Shown here: one piece after another, positions 49,908 to 58,842 of the stretch
Position numbering within the stretch: the first letter of the stretch is position 1
How the letters are laid out: the number at the start of each line of letters is the position of its first letter
DNA from: Lelliottia sp. WAP21
GTDB taxonomy: Bacteria > Pseudomonadota > Gammaproteobacteria > Enterobacterales > Enterobacteriaceae
Direction of reading: 5' to 3'
Assembly (NCBI RefSeq): GCF_020532665.2
Contig: NZ_JAIWPG020000002.1
Span: forward strand, 434,001 to 498,000
Length of the DNA: 64,000 nt
Position numbers and translations under genes: made by a program
The notes under the pieces: model-generated
The model's input: the letters and a program-made list of their open reading frames with translations, nothing else
What the model was told of the DNA's origin: nothing
Databases searched by the model: none

Positions 49908-51137
49908 ATGTTAAACCGTTCTTCCTCTGGTCACCGTCTGGGTCGCCAGGCGTTACTTTTCCCTCTCTGTCTGGTGCTTTACGAGTTCTCTACCTATATC
50001 GGCAACGATATGATCCAGCCGGGTATGTTGGCAGTGGTGGAGCAGTACAACGCCGGTATTGAGTGGGTACCTACCTCCATGACGGCCTATCTGGCGGGCG
50101 GCATGTTTTTGCAGTGGCTATTAGGGCCGCTGTCGGATCGTATTGGCCGTCGCCCGGTGATGCTGACCGGCGTGGTCTGGTTTATCGTGACCTGTCTGGC
50201 GACGCTGCTGGCACAAAACATCGAACAATTTACCTTGCTGCGTTTTTTGCAGGGGGTGAGTCTGTGCTTTATCGGCGCGGTAGGATATGCCGCGATTCAG
50301 GAGTCATTCGAAGAGGCGGTATGCATTAAGATCACCGCATTAATGGCTAACGTGGCGCTTATCGCACCCTTGCTGGGGCCGCTGGTGGGTGCAGCCTGGG
50401 TGCATGTTGCCCCGTGGGAAGGTATGTTTGTGTTGTTTGCCGCGCTGGCGGCAGTCTCATTTTTCGGCCTGCACCGCGCGATGCCTGAAACAGCGACCCG
50501 GCTGGGCGAAAAGCTCTCGCTCAAAGAGCTGGGCCGCGACTATAAAGAAGTGCTGAAAAATGGTCGTTTTGTGGCAGGCGCGCTGGCAACCGGGTTTGTC
50601 AGCCTGCCATTGCTGGCGTGGATTGCGCAGTCGCCGGTGATTATCATTAGCGGCGAGCAGCTCAGTAGCTATGAGTATGGCCTGCTGCAGGTGCCGATCT
50701 TTGGCGCGCTGATTGTGGGGAATCTCGTTCTTGCCCGGCTGACATCCCGCCGCAGCGTGCGTTCGCTGATTATCATGGGCGGCTGGCCGATTGCGGCAGG
50801 GCTGCTGGTGGCGGCGGTGGCTACGGTTGCTTCTTCCCACGCGTATCTGTGGATGACAGCGGGGCTGAGCATCTATGCGTTCGGTATCGGAATTGCCAAC
50901 GCGGGGCTGGTGCGCCTGACCTTGTTCGCCAGTGAAATGAGTAAGGGCACGGTTTCGGCAGCCATGGGCATGCTGCAAATGCTGATTTTTACCGTCGGGA
51001 TTGAGATCAGCAAACACGCCTACGCGTTTGGCGGGAACGCTTTGTTCAGCCTGTTTAATCTGATCAACGGCGTTTTGTGGGTAGGACTCATAGTGATGTT
51101 CCTGCGGGACAAACGTGTCGGCACTGCGCTTCAGTAA
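49908..51137 (+). CDS. mdfA: Multidrug efflux MFS transporter MdfA (Cmr)
   Basis: A 12-helix drug:proton antiporter of 409 residues (E. coli 410). Helix 1 has [16 protein letters not shown] with the key acidic residues Glu and Asp. Motif A is [14 protein letters not shown], motif B contains the essential Arg in [19 protein letters not shown], and motif C is [15 protein letters not shown]. Substrates in E. coli include chloramphenicol, cationic dyes and alkali cations. GAGACC ribosome-binding site. It is divergent from the PAP2-ybjG pair. Confidence 0.97.
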   Translation: MLNRSSSGHRLGRQALLFPLCLVLYEFSTYIGNDMIQPGMLAVVEQYNAGIEWVPTSMTAYLAGGMFLQWLLGPLSDRIGRRPVMLTGVVWFIVTCLATLLAQNIEQFTLLRFLQGVSLCFIGAVGYAAIQESFEEAVCIKITALMANVALIAPLLGPLVGAAWVHVAPWEGMFVLFAALAAVSFFGLHRAMPETATRLGEKLSLKELGRDYKEVLKNGRFVAGALATGFVSLPLLAWIAQSPVIIISGEQLSSYEYGLLQVPIFGALIVGNLVLARLTSRRSVRSLIIMGGWPIAAGLLVAAVATVASSHAYLWMTAGLSIYAFGIGIANAGLVRLTLFASEMSKGTVSAAMGMLQMLIFTVGIEISKHAYAFGGNALFSLFNLINGVLWVGLIVMFLRDKRVGTALQ

Positions 51138-51143
51138 CCGTCA

Positions 51144-51162
51144 GGCCCGGTCCGACCGGGCC
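51144..51162. terminator. Hairpin between mdfA and ybjI
   Basis: GGCCCGGT - CCG - ACCGGGCC, an 8-bp GC stem between two convergent genes. No T run follows on either side, so it may be a REP-type palindrome rather than a true terminator. Confidence 0.5.
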
Positions 51163-51170
51163 ATAAACGC

Positions 51171-51983
51171 TCAGTGAAACGGCGCCTCTCTGTTTAGCAC
51201 TTTCTCGATCACGTCCAGTACGCCCTGATGATTATTGTGCGGGGCTTCAAAGCGGGCGACCGCTTTAATATGCGGTTTCGCATTCGCCATGGCAAAGCTA
51301 AAGCCTGCCTGACGGAGCATCTCCACATCGTTACCGCTGTCGCCAAAGGCTACAACCTCACTGTCGTTAATACCCCAGCGCTGCTGCAAAATGCGTAAAC
51401 CGTTCGCCTTATGCACGCCCGGTATAATCAAATCGATATTGCCGTGACCTGTGGTGACGGGCACCATGATGTCACCGAGTTCAGCATGGATCAGTGCCTG
51501 AACTTCCGGGATAGCCTCATCCGGCAAGTTAAGACCAAATTTAAAGAAAATGTCGTTGAGATGGTCGAAGTTATCTACCATCTCCAGACGGTGATAATAC
51601 TTTGCCGCCATGGTTTTCAGTGCATCATCATAGGCTTTAAGCGTATAGGCGCTGCTTTTGCCACAGGCAATCACTTCAACACCGGGCAGGGCGCAGAGAA
51701 AACGCGCCACGGTATCAAACTGCGCCTGGGTCAGTTCACCGTTGAAGACATCTTCCCCGGCGTTGACCACCCAGCCACCGTTTTCCGCCACGAACGCGAT
51801 TTCGTGAGCGATCTCCGGGAAAAATGAGATCAGCTGGTAATACTGGTTTCCGCTGGCGACCACAAAACGGATGCCCTGGGCTCTCATGCGGGCGTACTGT
51901 TCCAGAAAGCGTTCCCGATGATAGGTTTTTTCATCGCTCAAAAACGTGCCATCCATATCAACGGCGATCAGTTTAACGCTCAT
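51171..51983 (-). CDS. ybjI: HAD-family flavin-mononucleotide/sugar phosphatase YbjI
   Basis: Cof-type HAD phosphatase of 270 residues from the ATG at 51983 (AAGGAAT ribosome-binding site; the upstream extension is foreign). Motif I is [11 protein letters not shown], motif II is VVASGNQYY, motif IV is [12 protein letters not shown]. The E. coli enzyme hydrolyses FMN and sugar phosphates. It is a close paralogue of ybiV in this window. Its start lies 11 bp inside the end of ybjJ, so the two are coupled. Confidence 0.96.
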   Translation of the reverse strand: MSVKLIAVDMDGTFLSDEKTYHRERFLEQYARMRAQGIRFVVASGNQYYQLISFFPEIAHEIAFVAENGGWVVNAGEDVFNGELTQAQFDTVARFLCALPGVEVIACGKSSAYTLKAYDDALKTMAAKYYHRLEMVDNFDHLNDIFFKFGLNLPDEAIPEVQALIHAELGDIMVPVTTGHGNIDLIIPGVHKANGLRILQQRWGINDSEVVAFGDSGNDVEMLRQAGFSFAMANAKPHIKAVARFEAPHNNHQGVLDVIEKVLNREAPFH

Positions 51984-53187
51984 ATTCCTTCTCCATGGTT
52001 GAATGTTTTGCTTCCGGTTTGGCCACGGCTTTCGCCACCAGCGCGGCAATAATTATCAGCCCTAATACCACCAGCATGGCGCTGCGCAAACCGTAATGTT
52101 CCCCCAGGAACCCAAGCAGTGGCGGGCCTACCAGGAAGGCAAGGTAGCCCGTGGTGGCGACGACGCTGACGCGAGTTGGCGCATCCGGGCCCGTATCGCC
52201 TGCAGCAGATATCGTCAACGGGAAACCCAGTGATGCACCCAGGCCCCACAGGATGACCGAGACACCGGCAATCCAGTCAACATCGATGAAGATAATCATC
52301 GCGATGCCCAATCCGCCCAGCAGGGCGCTGGCGCGCACGACCGCCACGCGGCTGTAGCGATCGATAAACCAGCCGCCGGTAAAGCGACCTACGGTCATAC
52401 CCAGCGTAAAGCCCGCGTAGATAAGCGAGCCGGACGTCGGACTGAAGCCATGTCCATCAACCATGAGCAGCGGCAGCCAGTCGTTAGCTGACCCTTCGGC
52501 GAAGGCCATCGCCAGCACCACCACACCAATCAGCATCAGTTGCATATCGCGGTAGAAGGGCAGTCCCTTCTCGGCTGTGGTGTGCTCTTCCGTCGTATTT
52601 TTACCCGTGCCATCCGGAATCGCGCGAATGCCGGTTAAGACAGGAATGATACAGACCAGCGCCGCCAGCAGAATATGCAGGTTCGCCGCCAGGCCCAATG
52701 CGGTCAGCGCCATCCCCACGCCAGCGCCCGCCAGGGTACCGAGGCTGTAAAAGCCGTGCATCATAGGCAGAACGGTTTTGTTCATCTCTTTTTCAACCGC
52801 CGCGCCTTCAACGTTAATCGCCACTTCTGCCGCGCCAAAGCTTCCACCAAACACCGTCAACCCCAGCGCGAAGATAAGCGGCGAAGCCAGCCCTAAGGCC
52901 AGGCTCAAAATCAGCATGCCAAACACCGCGCAGCACATGGTGATGCGAATCACTTTTCGTGTGCCAAAGCGCTTTACCAGCCAGGCAGAGCACAAAATTC
53001 CGCTCATTGACCCTATCGACAGGCCAAACAGCACAATGCCCATCTCCGCGGTCGAGACCGATAAAATATCGCGGATCGCGGGCGTACGCGTGGCCCAGGA
53101 GGCCATCAAAAGCCCGGGAATAAAGAAGAACATAAAAAGCGCCCACATACGCAGTTGCAGGGCCTTACGAGAAGCGGTCAAGGTCAT
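51973..53187 (-). CDS. ybjJ: MFS transporter YbjJ
   Basis: A 404-residue, 12-helix MFS protein (E. coli 402) of the FucP/YbjJ type; substrate unknown. Visible features are [16 protein letters not shown] near helix 1, [11 protein letters not shown] after helix 2, and [24 protein letters not shown]. Its 3' end overlaps ybjI by 11 bp. It is divergent from rcdA, and the small interval between them holds a palindrome. Confidence 0.95.
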   Translation of the reverse strand: MTLTASRKALQLRMWALFMFFFIPGLLMASWATRTPAIRDILSVSTAEMGIVLFGLSIGSMSGILCSAWLVKRFGTRKVIRITMCCAVFGMLILSLALGLASPLIFALGLTVFGGSFGAAEVAINVEGAAVEKEMNKTVLPMMHGFYSLGTLAGAGVGMALTALGLAANLHILLAALVCIIPVLTGIRAIPDGTGKNTTEEHTTAEKGLPFYRDMQLMLIGVVVLAMAFAEGSANDWLPLLMVDGHGFSPTSGSLIYAGFTLGMTVGRFTGGWFIDRYSRVAVVRASALLGGLGIAMIIFIDVDWIAGVSVILWGLGASLGFPLTISAAGDTGPDAPTRVSVVATTGYLAFLVGPPLLGFLGEHYGLRSAMLVVLGLIIIAALVAKAVAKPEAKHSTMEKEYER

Positions 53188-53235
53188 CAGGGAAACACCA
53201 GAAGAACAATAATAGCGACAACACTAGCAAGAATG

Positions 53236-53249
53236 TGTACATTTGTACA
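53236..53249. promoter_or_regulatory. Palindrome between ybjJ and rcdA
   Basis: TGTACATTTGTACA, two TGTACA hexamers 2 bp apart, 20 bp before the rcdA ATG. It looks like a TetR-type operator for autoregulation and control of divergent ybjJI. This is inferred from position only. Confidence 0.6.
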
Positions 53250-53268
53250 TAAATGAGCTGAGGATTTT

Positions 53269-53826
53269 ATGAACAGAAGACCGAACGATCCGCAACGGCG
53301 GGAGAGGATACTTCAGGCGACGCTGGATACGATTGCAGAGCACGGTATCAACGCAGTGACGCACCGCAAAATCGCCACCTGCGCCGGGGTACCGCTGGGC
53401 TCCATGACCTATTATTTTGACGGCATGGAATCCCTGCTGGAGGAGGCGTTCGTTTGGTTCACGCAGCAGATGTCGCGTCAGTATCGCGATTATTTCGCAG
53501 ATGTCACCGGCCCGGAGATGGCCTGTGAAGCCATCGCTACCCTGATTTACCGTTCTGAAGTGACAACCCCGCGCAACATGGAGCTGATGTATCAGCTGTA
53601 TGCCTCGATGAATCGCAGTACTGCTTTAAAAACCGTTATGCAGGACTGGATGAAGACCAGCCAGACCACGCTCGAACAGTGGTTCGACCCCGTCACCACC
53701 CGGGCGCTGGATGCATTTATCGAAGGCATGACGCTGCATTTTGTCACCGACAGACAGCCGCTGACGCGCGATGAGATAGTACGGATGGTATGGCGAATTG
53801 GGGGACTGGGGGAATTTGGGCAATAA
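53269..53826 (+). CDS. rcdA: TetR-family regulator RcdA (YbjK)
   Basis: A 185-residue TetR regulator. In E. coli RcdA activates csgD and touches other stress and biofilm genes. The N-terminal helix-turn-helix is [27 protein letters not shown]. It is about seven residues longer than E. coli (178). The tail GGLGEFGQ and the TAA stop overlap the left direct repeat of the phage-like island, so the C-terminal end may have been reshaped by the insertion. Confidence 0.94.
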   Translation: MNRRPNDPQRRERILQATLDTIAEHGINAVTHRKIATCAGVPLGSMTYYFDGMESLLEEAFVWFTQQMSRQYRDYFADVTGPEMACEAIATLIYRSEVTTPRNMELMYQLYASMNRSTALKTVMQDWMKTSQTTLEQWFDPVTTRALDAFIEGMTLHFVTDRQPLTRDEIVRMVWRIGGLGEFGQ

Positions 53827-53835
53827 AAAACCCAT
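53819..53835. mobile_element. attL-like direct repeat of the 2.5-kb island
   Basis: GGCAATAAAAAACCCAT, identical except for one base to GGCAACAAAAAACCCAT at 56319-56335. It corresponds to the last bases of the rybB terminator. The T that differs forms part of the rcdA TAA stop. The phage side continues as a fresh hairpin (AACCCATTTATGTAAACGGGTT) that can stop rcdA transcription. Confidence 0.75.
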
Positions 53836-54140
53836 TTATGTAAACGGGTTAGTGAAAACAACGAGTTACAAGATAATCAATAAGTTAGGTTAGTGGTAAG
53901 GAGTGGCGATTACGTGGCTGTCAATGCTGACGAGCGATCTGGTTACCAGATGAATGAAAACGGCTGTAAGGGCGGGTTCCGCCAACGTGCAGTTTGACGA
54001 CTCTCTACAGCGCATAGCCCGTCGTCACGATTACACCCTGAGTCGCAAAGGGAGGGCGGTCCGCTACTCGCAGCACGCCTGTAGGTAATTGATGAAGTAG
54101 AAAATACCAACCGTGACACACTCCTGCGCTGGCTCACTAT
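53836..54140 (+). other. Decayed sequence at the left side of the island
   Basis: About 300 bp without an intact gene. One plus-strand frame near 53985-54087 reads FDDSLQRIARRHDYTLSRKGRAV and then stops, and a further stretch ends DTLLRWLTIYP before a stop at about 54149. These look like pieces of a small broken gene. I do not recognise the family, and no integrase is visible. Confidence 0.4.
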
Positions 54141-54638
54141 CTATCCCTGATTATCTTTTATGGATTCATCAATTTGATTTTCTATCTTCTGAGGTGGAAC
54201 TGTTTCAATTGAGTTTTTCCTGGTAATTGCGTTTTTAAAAATTTCCGCTAATGAGAATCCAGCACGTGAAACACAGACAACCGTGAGTGCAGCAATCAAT
54301 AAAGAGAAAAGTAAGGGGTGCGCATGTGACCATTCATAGAAAGGTGACTCATTTTGAGATTTGGATTTATGCTCTATGAAATAGTTTACTGCATATATAA
54401 AAACAAATGCGGTTTCTAAATTCCATATGGCATTTAGAATATTTTTATATAATTCAAACGTACCATCTTTAATTAAGTTTATTCCCAGCAAGGTCGCCAT
54501 TATAAAAATAGCAAATAAATATTCTATTATGTTTTGATCGATTTTTGCGTTCACTTCCATCCATATAAGTATGATGAGTAAGAATAATACAAAAAGAGAA
54601 ATGTAAACACCTAACGGCAACTTAAGATTTAATTTCAT
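54141..54638 (-). CDS. Hypothetical membrane protein
   Basis: A 165-residue protein with about four hydrophobic stretches (roughly 8-28, 38-55, 72-88 and 107-127) and a charged C-terminal tail (ITRKNSIETVPPQKIENQIDES). The DNA is clearly more AT-rich than the neighbouring core genes, which points to recent transfer. It lies in the phage-derived island, so it may be a cargo gene. I do not recognise the family and assign no function. Confidence 0.6.
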   Translation of the reverse strand: MKLNLKLPLGVYISLFVLFLLIILIWMEVNAKIDQNIIEYLFAIFIMATLLGINLIKDGTFELYKNILNAIWNLETAFVFIYAVNYFIEHKSKSQNESPFYEWSHAHPLLFSLLIAALTVVCVSRAGFSLAEIFKNAITRKNSIETVPPQKIENQIDESIKDNQG

Positions 54639-54717
54639 TTAAGTCTCGATTTTGATTTGTGTGAGTTATGATACTACCCGGTTTATGCCATGTTGAGAGC
54701 TAAACGGCAAAATAAAA

Positions 54718-55119
54718 ATGAGCGCACAACACGCCGAAATCATGTGCCTTTTCATCAACCTGATCCTCACCGGCATCTTGACTGAAGCGGTCCGGAAAAC
54801 TCGCTGCGCTGGTTAAGATTGGCGAGCTTAACTGGATTAACGGGCTGACGCTACGAGCTGGAGGGGACCGAAACTGATGTACTCCATCGTTGGATAAACA
54901 GGTGGTGCTGATTATGGGTGGAAACCCGGAAACCGCCTTTGCGCTGCCCACCATGTACTCCGGCAATTTGCGCCGCTAACGGATTCTGTGGACGGTTGCG
55001 TGACGGATTACCCGGACAGGGATTGGTTTGAGTATCAGCCCGCTACCGGGCGCTGGCATGCCAGGGACATTAAATTCCTGGTATCGAGGCTGCCGAGAAT
55101 ATCTCTCTTGAAGCCCTAA
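54718..55119 (+). pseudogene. Remnant of P2-like phage baseplate assembly protein V
   Basis: Translated in shifting plus-strand frames the region reads INLILTGILTEA, then KIGELNWINGLTLRAGGDRN, then TPSLDKQVVLIMGGNPETAF and ALPTMYSG, then VTDYPDRDWFEYQPATGRW. These pieces follow in order the gpV pattern I recall from phage P2 (MIRTGIIVE, TDWLQWLTHRAG, APSVGEQVLILAVGGELDTAF, LPGIYSG, FPDGAVIEYEPETSALTV). Stops and frameshifts separate them and the C-terminal half is gone, so the gene is dead. Confidence 0.75.
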
Positions 55120-55320
55120 GTATGTCGCGAATGCCGTCACCACGCGCAGATACCCAGTAGCGTTAAGGCTTTCAATGAAACTTAAGAACGATACAACTAG
55201 TGCCCCAATATCGCGTGCGGGCATGCGTTCGTGACACTTGAGATGTTTGTCCGCTCGGTTTGCCGACCGAAAAAATTAGCGCCGCACCGCCTCATTCGAA
55301 TGGAGTGCAGAAAAAATTAA
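55120..55320 (+). pseudogene. Remnant of an Ogr/Delta-type late-gene activator (P2-like phage)
   Basis: The frame reads VCRECRHHAQIPSSVKAFNET, stop, ERYN, stop, CPNIACGHAFVTLEMFVRSV and ends at 55320. It matches the Ogr zinc-finger pattern (CX2C ... ERYHQC-X4-C ... FVTYE). The two in-frame stops fall where the family has K and Q codons, so each is one or two base changes from sense. In P2, ogr is the last late gene, next to the attachment site, which agrees with its position here downstream of the V remnant. Confidence 0.75.
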
Positions 55321-55419
55321 CGTACTGATATTGTCCTAACGCTGGCGGGTTTTTTATTGCCTGTTGTATTCTAAGTGCCAAAATTTAGCGCGTTGGATTA
55401 ATCAAGGGCAAGGGAGTGA

Positions 55420-56232
55420 TTGGTACGAGTGAAAATATTTGAAACTGAATTATTTGGCCCTGTCGTAGCACCAGATGAGTTTTGGCAAATTATCGAACTG
55501 GCTTCATTAGGTGAATGCGAAACAAAAAACATTTACCTGTGGAGAGGGCAGGGCAACATTGCGTGGCCAATTCATAGTTCGGCTTACAGACGATTAGAGA
55601 AAGACAAAACCTTCCCCCCTTCAGAAATGACTATGCGTGATTACGAAAGGGAACTTTTACTAAACGCAAAACACCAAGGCTACCACCACGAAAATGGGCG
55701 TACGCTGGCTGACTTTGAACTTTTGGCAAAGCTACAACATCATGGTGCAGCAACGCGACTGGTGGATTTTTCAAGAAACATGCTTGTAGCTCTGTGGTTT
55801 GCTTGTAATTCCGAAAGTGACAAAACAGGATTGTTATTCGGTATGTACTGGGCTGGTGTGAGCGGTTTTGAAGGAAGGCCTGAACTTCGTACATATAATG
55901 AGCTATTTGGATCAGGAGATCCTAAAGCTGATGACGAGTTAGAGAATTTCCCAAGACTCTGGCAACCTCCTGTCGTGACAAGAAGGATCGCAGCTCAGAG
56001 CGCACAATTTCTGTATAGCAGAGTCGCAGATGAAAGGACTGGCAGCCTGGTTTTATGTGAGAATCCAAACCATCTCAATATGATTGCCATTACGCCTGAA
56101 CTGAAAAAGAAATGTCTGGTCTTGCTGGAGAATGTTTTTGATATCAGGCAATTTACACTTTTTCCTGATATTGATGGTTTTTGCTATGCCAATAGCGTGA
56201 GTTTTGAAAGCCACAGTAATGAACGCTGGTAG
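55420..56232 (+). CDS. FRG-domain protein (candidate anti-phage gene)
   Basis: A 270-residue protein with the FRG-domain hallmarks: YLWRGQG at 39-45, the Ser/Tyr-rich IHSSAYRRL at 51-59 and the long block LAKLQHHGAATRLVDFSRN with LVALWFAC at 103-129. The start is a TTG at 55420, or a GTG at 55429; neither has ideal spacing from AGGGAG. It is AT-rich and intact while the phage genes before it are broken. FRG proteins are often found in phage-borne or defence-rich loci; the exact activity is not known. It lies between the ogr remnant and the right attachment repeat. Confidence 0.85.
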   Translation: MVRVKIFETELFGPVVAPDEFWQIIELASLGECETKNIYLWRGQGNIAWPIHSSAYRRLEKDKTFPPSEMTMRDYERELLLNAKHQGYHHENGRTLADFELLAKLQHHGAATRLVDFSRNMLVALWFACNSESDKTGLLFGMYWAGVSGFEGRPELRTYNELFGSGDPKADDELENFPRLWQPPVVTRRIAAQSAQFLYSRVADERTGSLVLCENPNHLNMIAITPELKKKCLVLLENVFDIRQFTLFPDIDGFCYANSVSFESHSNERW

Positions 56233-56318
56233 CTAAAATTTTTTGCCAGGCGCCACTTTGTCGCCATGCACAGAAAAGTGGTGGTGTAAGTGATTGATTT
56301 GATGAGTGACAAATTTCA

Positions 56319-56335
56319 GGCAACAAAAAACCCAT
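56319..56335. mobile_element. attR-like direct repeat inside the rybB terminator
   Basis: GGCAACAAAAAACCCAT, 2,500 bp from its near-identical partner at 53819. Its right part (56325-56335) is the 3' end of rybB, so integration kept the small RNA gene whole. Confidence 0.75.
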
Positions 56336-56404
56336 CAACCTTGAACCAAAACGGCGGGGTTGATGGGCTCCACAAATTGGGGGACATCAAAGAAAAGCAG
56401 TGGC
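56325..56404 (-). ncRNA. rybB: Small regulatory RNA RybB
   Basis: On the minus strand the 80-nt sequence begins GCCACTGCTTTTCTTTGATG and ends in the terminator CCCATCAACC...GGTTGATGGGTTTTTT. It matches E. coli RybB (79 nt) over nearly its whole length, including the 5' seed (GCCACTGCTTTTCTTTG) that pairs with porin mRNAs such as ompC and ompW. It has one extra C in the linker and changes in the terminator loop. RybB is an Hfq-dependent repressor of outer-membrane protein synthesis under sigma-E control. Its 3' end serves as the attachment site of the phage-like island. Confidence 0.97.
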
Positions 56405-56409
56405 AATAG

Positions 56410-56437
56410 TTATGACTGCACCCTGCGAGAAAAGTTC
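56410..56437 (-). promoter_or_regulatory. Sigma-E promoter of rybB
   Basis: On the minus strand GAACTT (56432-56437) and TCATAA (56410-56415), 16 bp apart and ending 6 bp before the RybB 5' end, match the sigma-E pattern (GGAACTT / TCNNA). Confidence 0.8.
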
Positions 56438-56479
56438 TGCGCAATGCGAAAATAATTTCGACAGTGCGCAGCGCAGGCG

Positions 56480-58165
56480 TTATCCGAGTCCGGGCCAGAT
56501 GATGATAATCAGCGTACCGGCGAGCGTCAGCAGGACGTTGGCGATAGCGTAGGTGCCCGCGTAGCCCAGCGCCGGGATGTTGCTGCGGGCCGTATCGCTG
56601 ATGATTTCCATGGCGGGGGCGCAGGTGCGCGCGCCCATCATGGCGCCGAACAGCAAGGCGCGGTTCATGCGCAAAACGTAAGCGCCGAACAGGAAACAAA
56701 TCACCACAGGGACCAGGCTCACAACCAGACCGGCGACCAGCATCTGCCAGCCCACGGCGCCCAGACTGTGTCCGATGCCGCTGCCCGCGCTCAGGCCCAC
56801 ACCCGCCATGAAGACCATCAGGCCAAACTCTTTCACCATATTCAGCGCCCCTTGCGGGATATAGCCGAACGTCGGGTGGTTGGCTCGCAGGAAGCCGAGC
56901 ATAATCCCCGCGAACAGCAGGCCGGCGGCGTTACCGATGCCAAAGCTAAAGTTACTGAACTGGAAGGTGATCATGCCGATCATCAGGCCGACGATAAAGA
57001 AGGCGCAGAAGGCGAGCAGGTCGGTGACCTGGCTGTGGATAGAGATAAAGCCGATACGATCGGCCACGGTTTTCACGCGGCGGGCATCGCCGCTCACCTG
57101 TAACACGTCGCCTTTATTAAGTACCACGTTATCGTCGATAGGCATTTCGATCTGGCTGCGAATCACGCGGTTCAGGAAACAGCCGTGATCGGTCAGCTTC
57201 AGCTGGGCCAGACGGCGGCCTACGGCGTTATGGTTTTTCACCACAATCTCTTCGGTCACGATACGCATGTCGAGCAGATCGCGGTCGAAAACCTCTTTCC
57301 CGTTACGGAAGCTCGGGTCAAGACGGGCATGCGCATCCGGGTAGCCGACCAGGGCGATATCATCCCCCATTTGCAGCACCGCGTCGCCGTCGGGGTTCGC
57401 CAGAATGCCGTTACGGCGAATACGTTCGATATAGCAGCCGGTCTGGCGATAGATCCCCAGCTCACGCAGGTTCTTACCATCGGCCCAGGCGACCAGCTCC
57501 TGACCTACGCGGTACGCGCGAATGACGGGTAAATAGACTTTACGTTTTGAATCGGTATCCAGTCCGCGCTCACGGGCAATTTGCTGGGCGCTGGTCTGTA
57601 AATCCTGATGCTGCAATTTAGGCAGGTAGCGTGCGCCGACGATTAAGCTCACCAGACCAATCAGGTAGGTCAGGGCGTAACCCAGGCTCAGATGGTCCAG
57701 CGCCAGAGAGAGCTGGCTGCCTTCCATACCGGAGTGGCGTAAGGTATCCCCGGCGCCGACCAATACCGGCGTTGAGGTCATCGAGCCTGCGAGCATCCCC
57801 GCCGTTAACCCGATATCCCAGCCAAACACTTTACCCAGGCCTAACGCCAGCAACATCGCGCTGCCGACCATCACCAGCGCCAGCATCAGATAATTTTTGC
57901 CGTCGCGGAAGAAAATCGAGAAAAAGTTTGGCCCGGCTTCCACGCCCACACAAAAAATAAACAGCATAAAGCCTAAGTTGAGCGCATCCGTGTTAATGCT
58001 GAAATGCTGCTGACCTAATAATAATGAGACGACTAAAACGCCAATAGAATTACCAAGTTGAACTGAACCCAGGCGCAATTTGCCAAGACAAAGGCCCAAT
58101 GCCAGTACCACAAATAATAACAGGATGTAATTCCCATTTAACAAGTCTGCGACGTTTATATTCAC
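56480..58165 (-). CDS. ybjL: Aspartate:alanine-exchanger family transporter YbjL
   Basis: A 561-residue membrane protein, the E. coli length, of the AAE (YidE/YbjL) family. Two membrane halves, each with the GxxxG-rich repeats of the family, flank two cytoplasmic TrkA-C domains (about 200-370; [17 protein letters not shown] and [17 protein letters not shown]). The natural substrate is uncertain; dicarboxylates have been proposed. A single gene transcribed towards rybB. Confidence 0.95.
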   Translation of the reverse strand: MNINVADLLNGNYILLLFVVLALGLCLGKLRLGSVQLGNSIGVLVVSLLLGQQHFSINTDALNLGFMLFIFCVGVEAGPNFFSIFFRDGKNYLMLALVMVGSAMLLALGLGKVFGWDIGLTAGMLAGSMTSTPVLVGAGDTLRHSGMEGSQLSLALDHLSLGYALTYLIGLVSLIVGARYLPKLQHQDLQTSAQQIARERGLDTDSKRKVYLPVIRAYRVGQELVAWADGKNLRELGIYRQTGCYIERIRRNGILANPDGDAVLQMGDDIALVGYPDAHARLDPSFRNGKEVFDRDLLDMRIVTEEIVVKNHNAVGRRLAQLKLTDHGCFLNRVIRSQIEMPIDDNVVLNKGDVLQVSGDARRVKTVADRIGFISIHSQVTDLLAFCAFFIVGLMIGMITFQFSNFSFGIGNAAGLLFAGIMLGFLRANHPTFGYIPQGALNMVKEFGLMVFMAGVGLSAGSGIGHSLGAVGWQMLVAGLVVSLVPVVICFLFGAYVLRMNRALLFGAMMGARTCAPAMEIISDTARSNIPALGYAGTYAIANVLLTLAGTLIIIIWPGLG

Positions 58166-58438
58166 GGAGGCTAACTTCTTGTTTACCAGTAAGTTGTTGA
58201 ATGAACGGACTATTTGGGCTACTGTTTTGGAATGAGAAAGAGGATGTCAACATTTCTTACCCTCTGATTGAATTCCGTAAAACAATAGTAGGCAGCTAGT
58301 TTAATCGTATTACATATCAACGGCTACTCATTATCGCATAATCGTATGCGGGGTTTGGCAAGGATTGCCACGCGGCTTTATCTGACTGGGCGTCCACAGG
58401 ACGAGTGTGTATTCGATAGAGAAGGATCAGGAGGATTT

Positions 58439-58813
58439 TTGAACATCAAACGAAACTGGGCAGGCGTGACCTGTTGTTTCTTGTTATTTATCGTCGTTTG
58501 CGTGTCACTTAAGTTTCATATGACCGGGGCGTTTCGCTCGGCGGGTCGTCCGGAACTGGGTCTGCTGTTCTTTATTCTGCCTGGCGCCATAGCAAGCTTT
58601 GTCTCTCGCGGGGGGGAAGTGGTCAAACCCCTGATTGGCGCGATGCTCGCTGCGCCTTTGTGCCTGCTGGTGATGCGTCTGCTGTTCGTGACGTCACGGA
58701 CCTTCTGGCAAGAGCTGGCATGGTTGCTGAGCGGGGTGTTCTGGTGTGCGCTGGGCGCGCTCTGTTTTCTGTTTGCGCGCAGCCTGTTTCATTACCGCCG
58801 TCGCCACAAATAA
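58439..58813 (+). CDS. ybjM: Inner-membrane protein YbjM
   Basis: A 124-residue membrane protein (E. coli 125) with four hydrophobic segments. The TTG at 58439 is chosen since CAGGAGGA lies 6 bp before it and the next residues (NIKRNWAGVTCCF) align with the E. coli start; an ATG 31 codons upstream gives unrelated sequence. No function is known. It is divergent from ybjL and converges on grxA. Confidence 0.88.
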   Translation: MNIKRNWAGVTCCFLLFIVVCVSLKFHMTGAFRSAGRPELGLLFFILPGAIASFVSRGGEVVKPLIGAMLAAPLCLLVMRLLFVTSRTFWQELAWLLSGVFWCALGALCFLFARSLFHYRRRHK

Positions 58814-58835
58814 AAACGCCCTCCGTTGAGGGCGT
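58812..58835 (-). terminator. Terminator of grxA
   Basis: ACGCCCTC - CGTT - GAGGGCGT with a T run on the minus-strand side, directly between grxA and ybjM. Confidence 0.92.
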
Positions 58836-58842
58836 CATTGCA

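Noticed and set aside
53943-54137. A 64-codon minus-strand frame that might be the end of a phage integrase
   Set aside because: No R-H-R-Y recombinase motifs could be found in it or in the neighbouring frames.
54700-55224. Two minus-strand frames of 82-88 codons in the phage scar
   Set aside because: The plus strand carries ordered matches to P2-type V and Ogr proteins; the minus frames are chance openings in decayed DNA.
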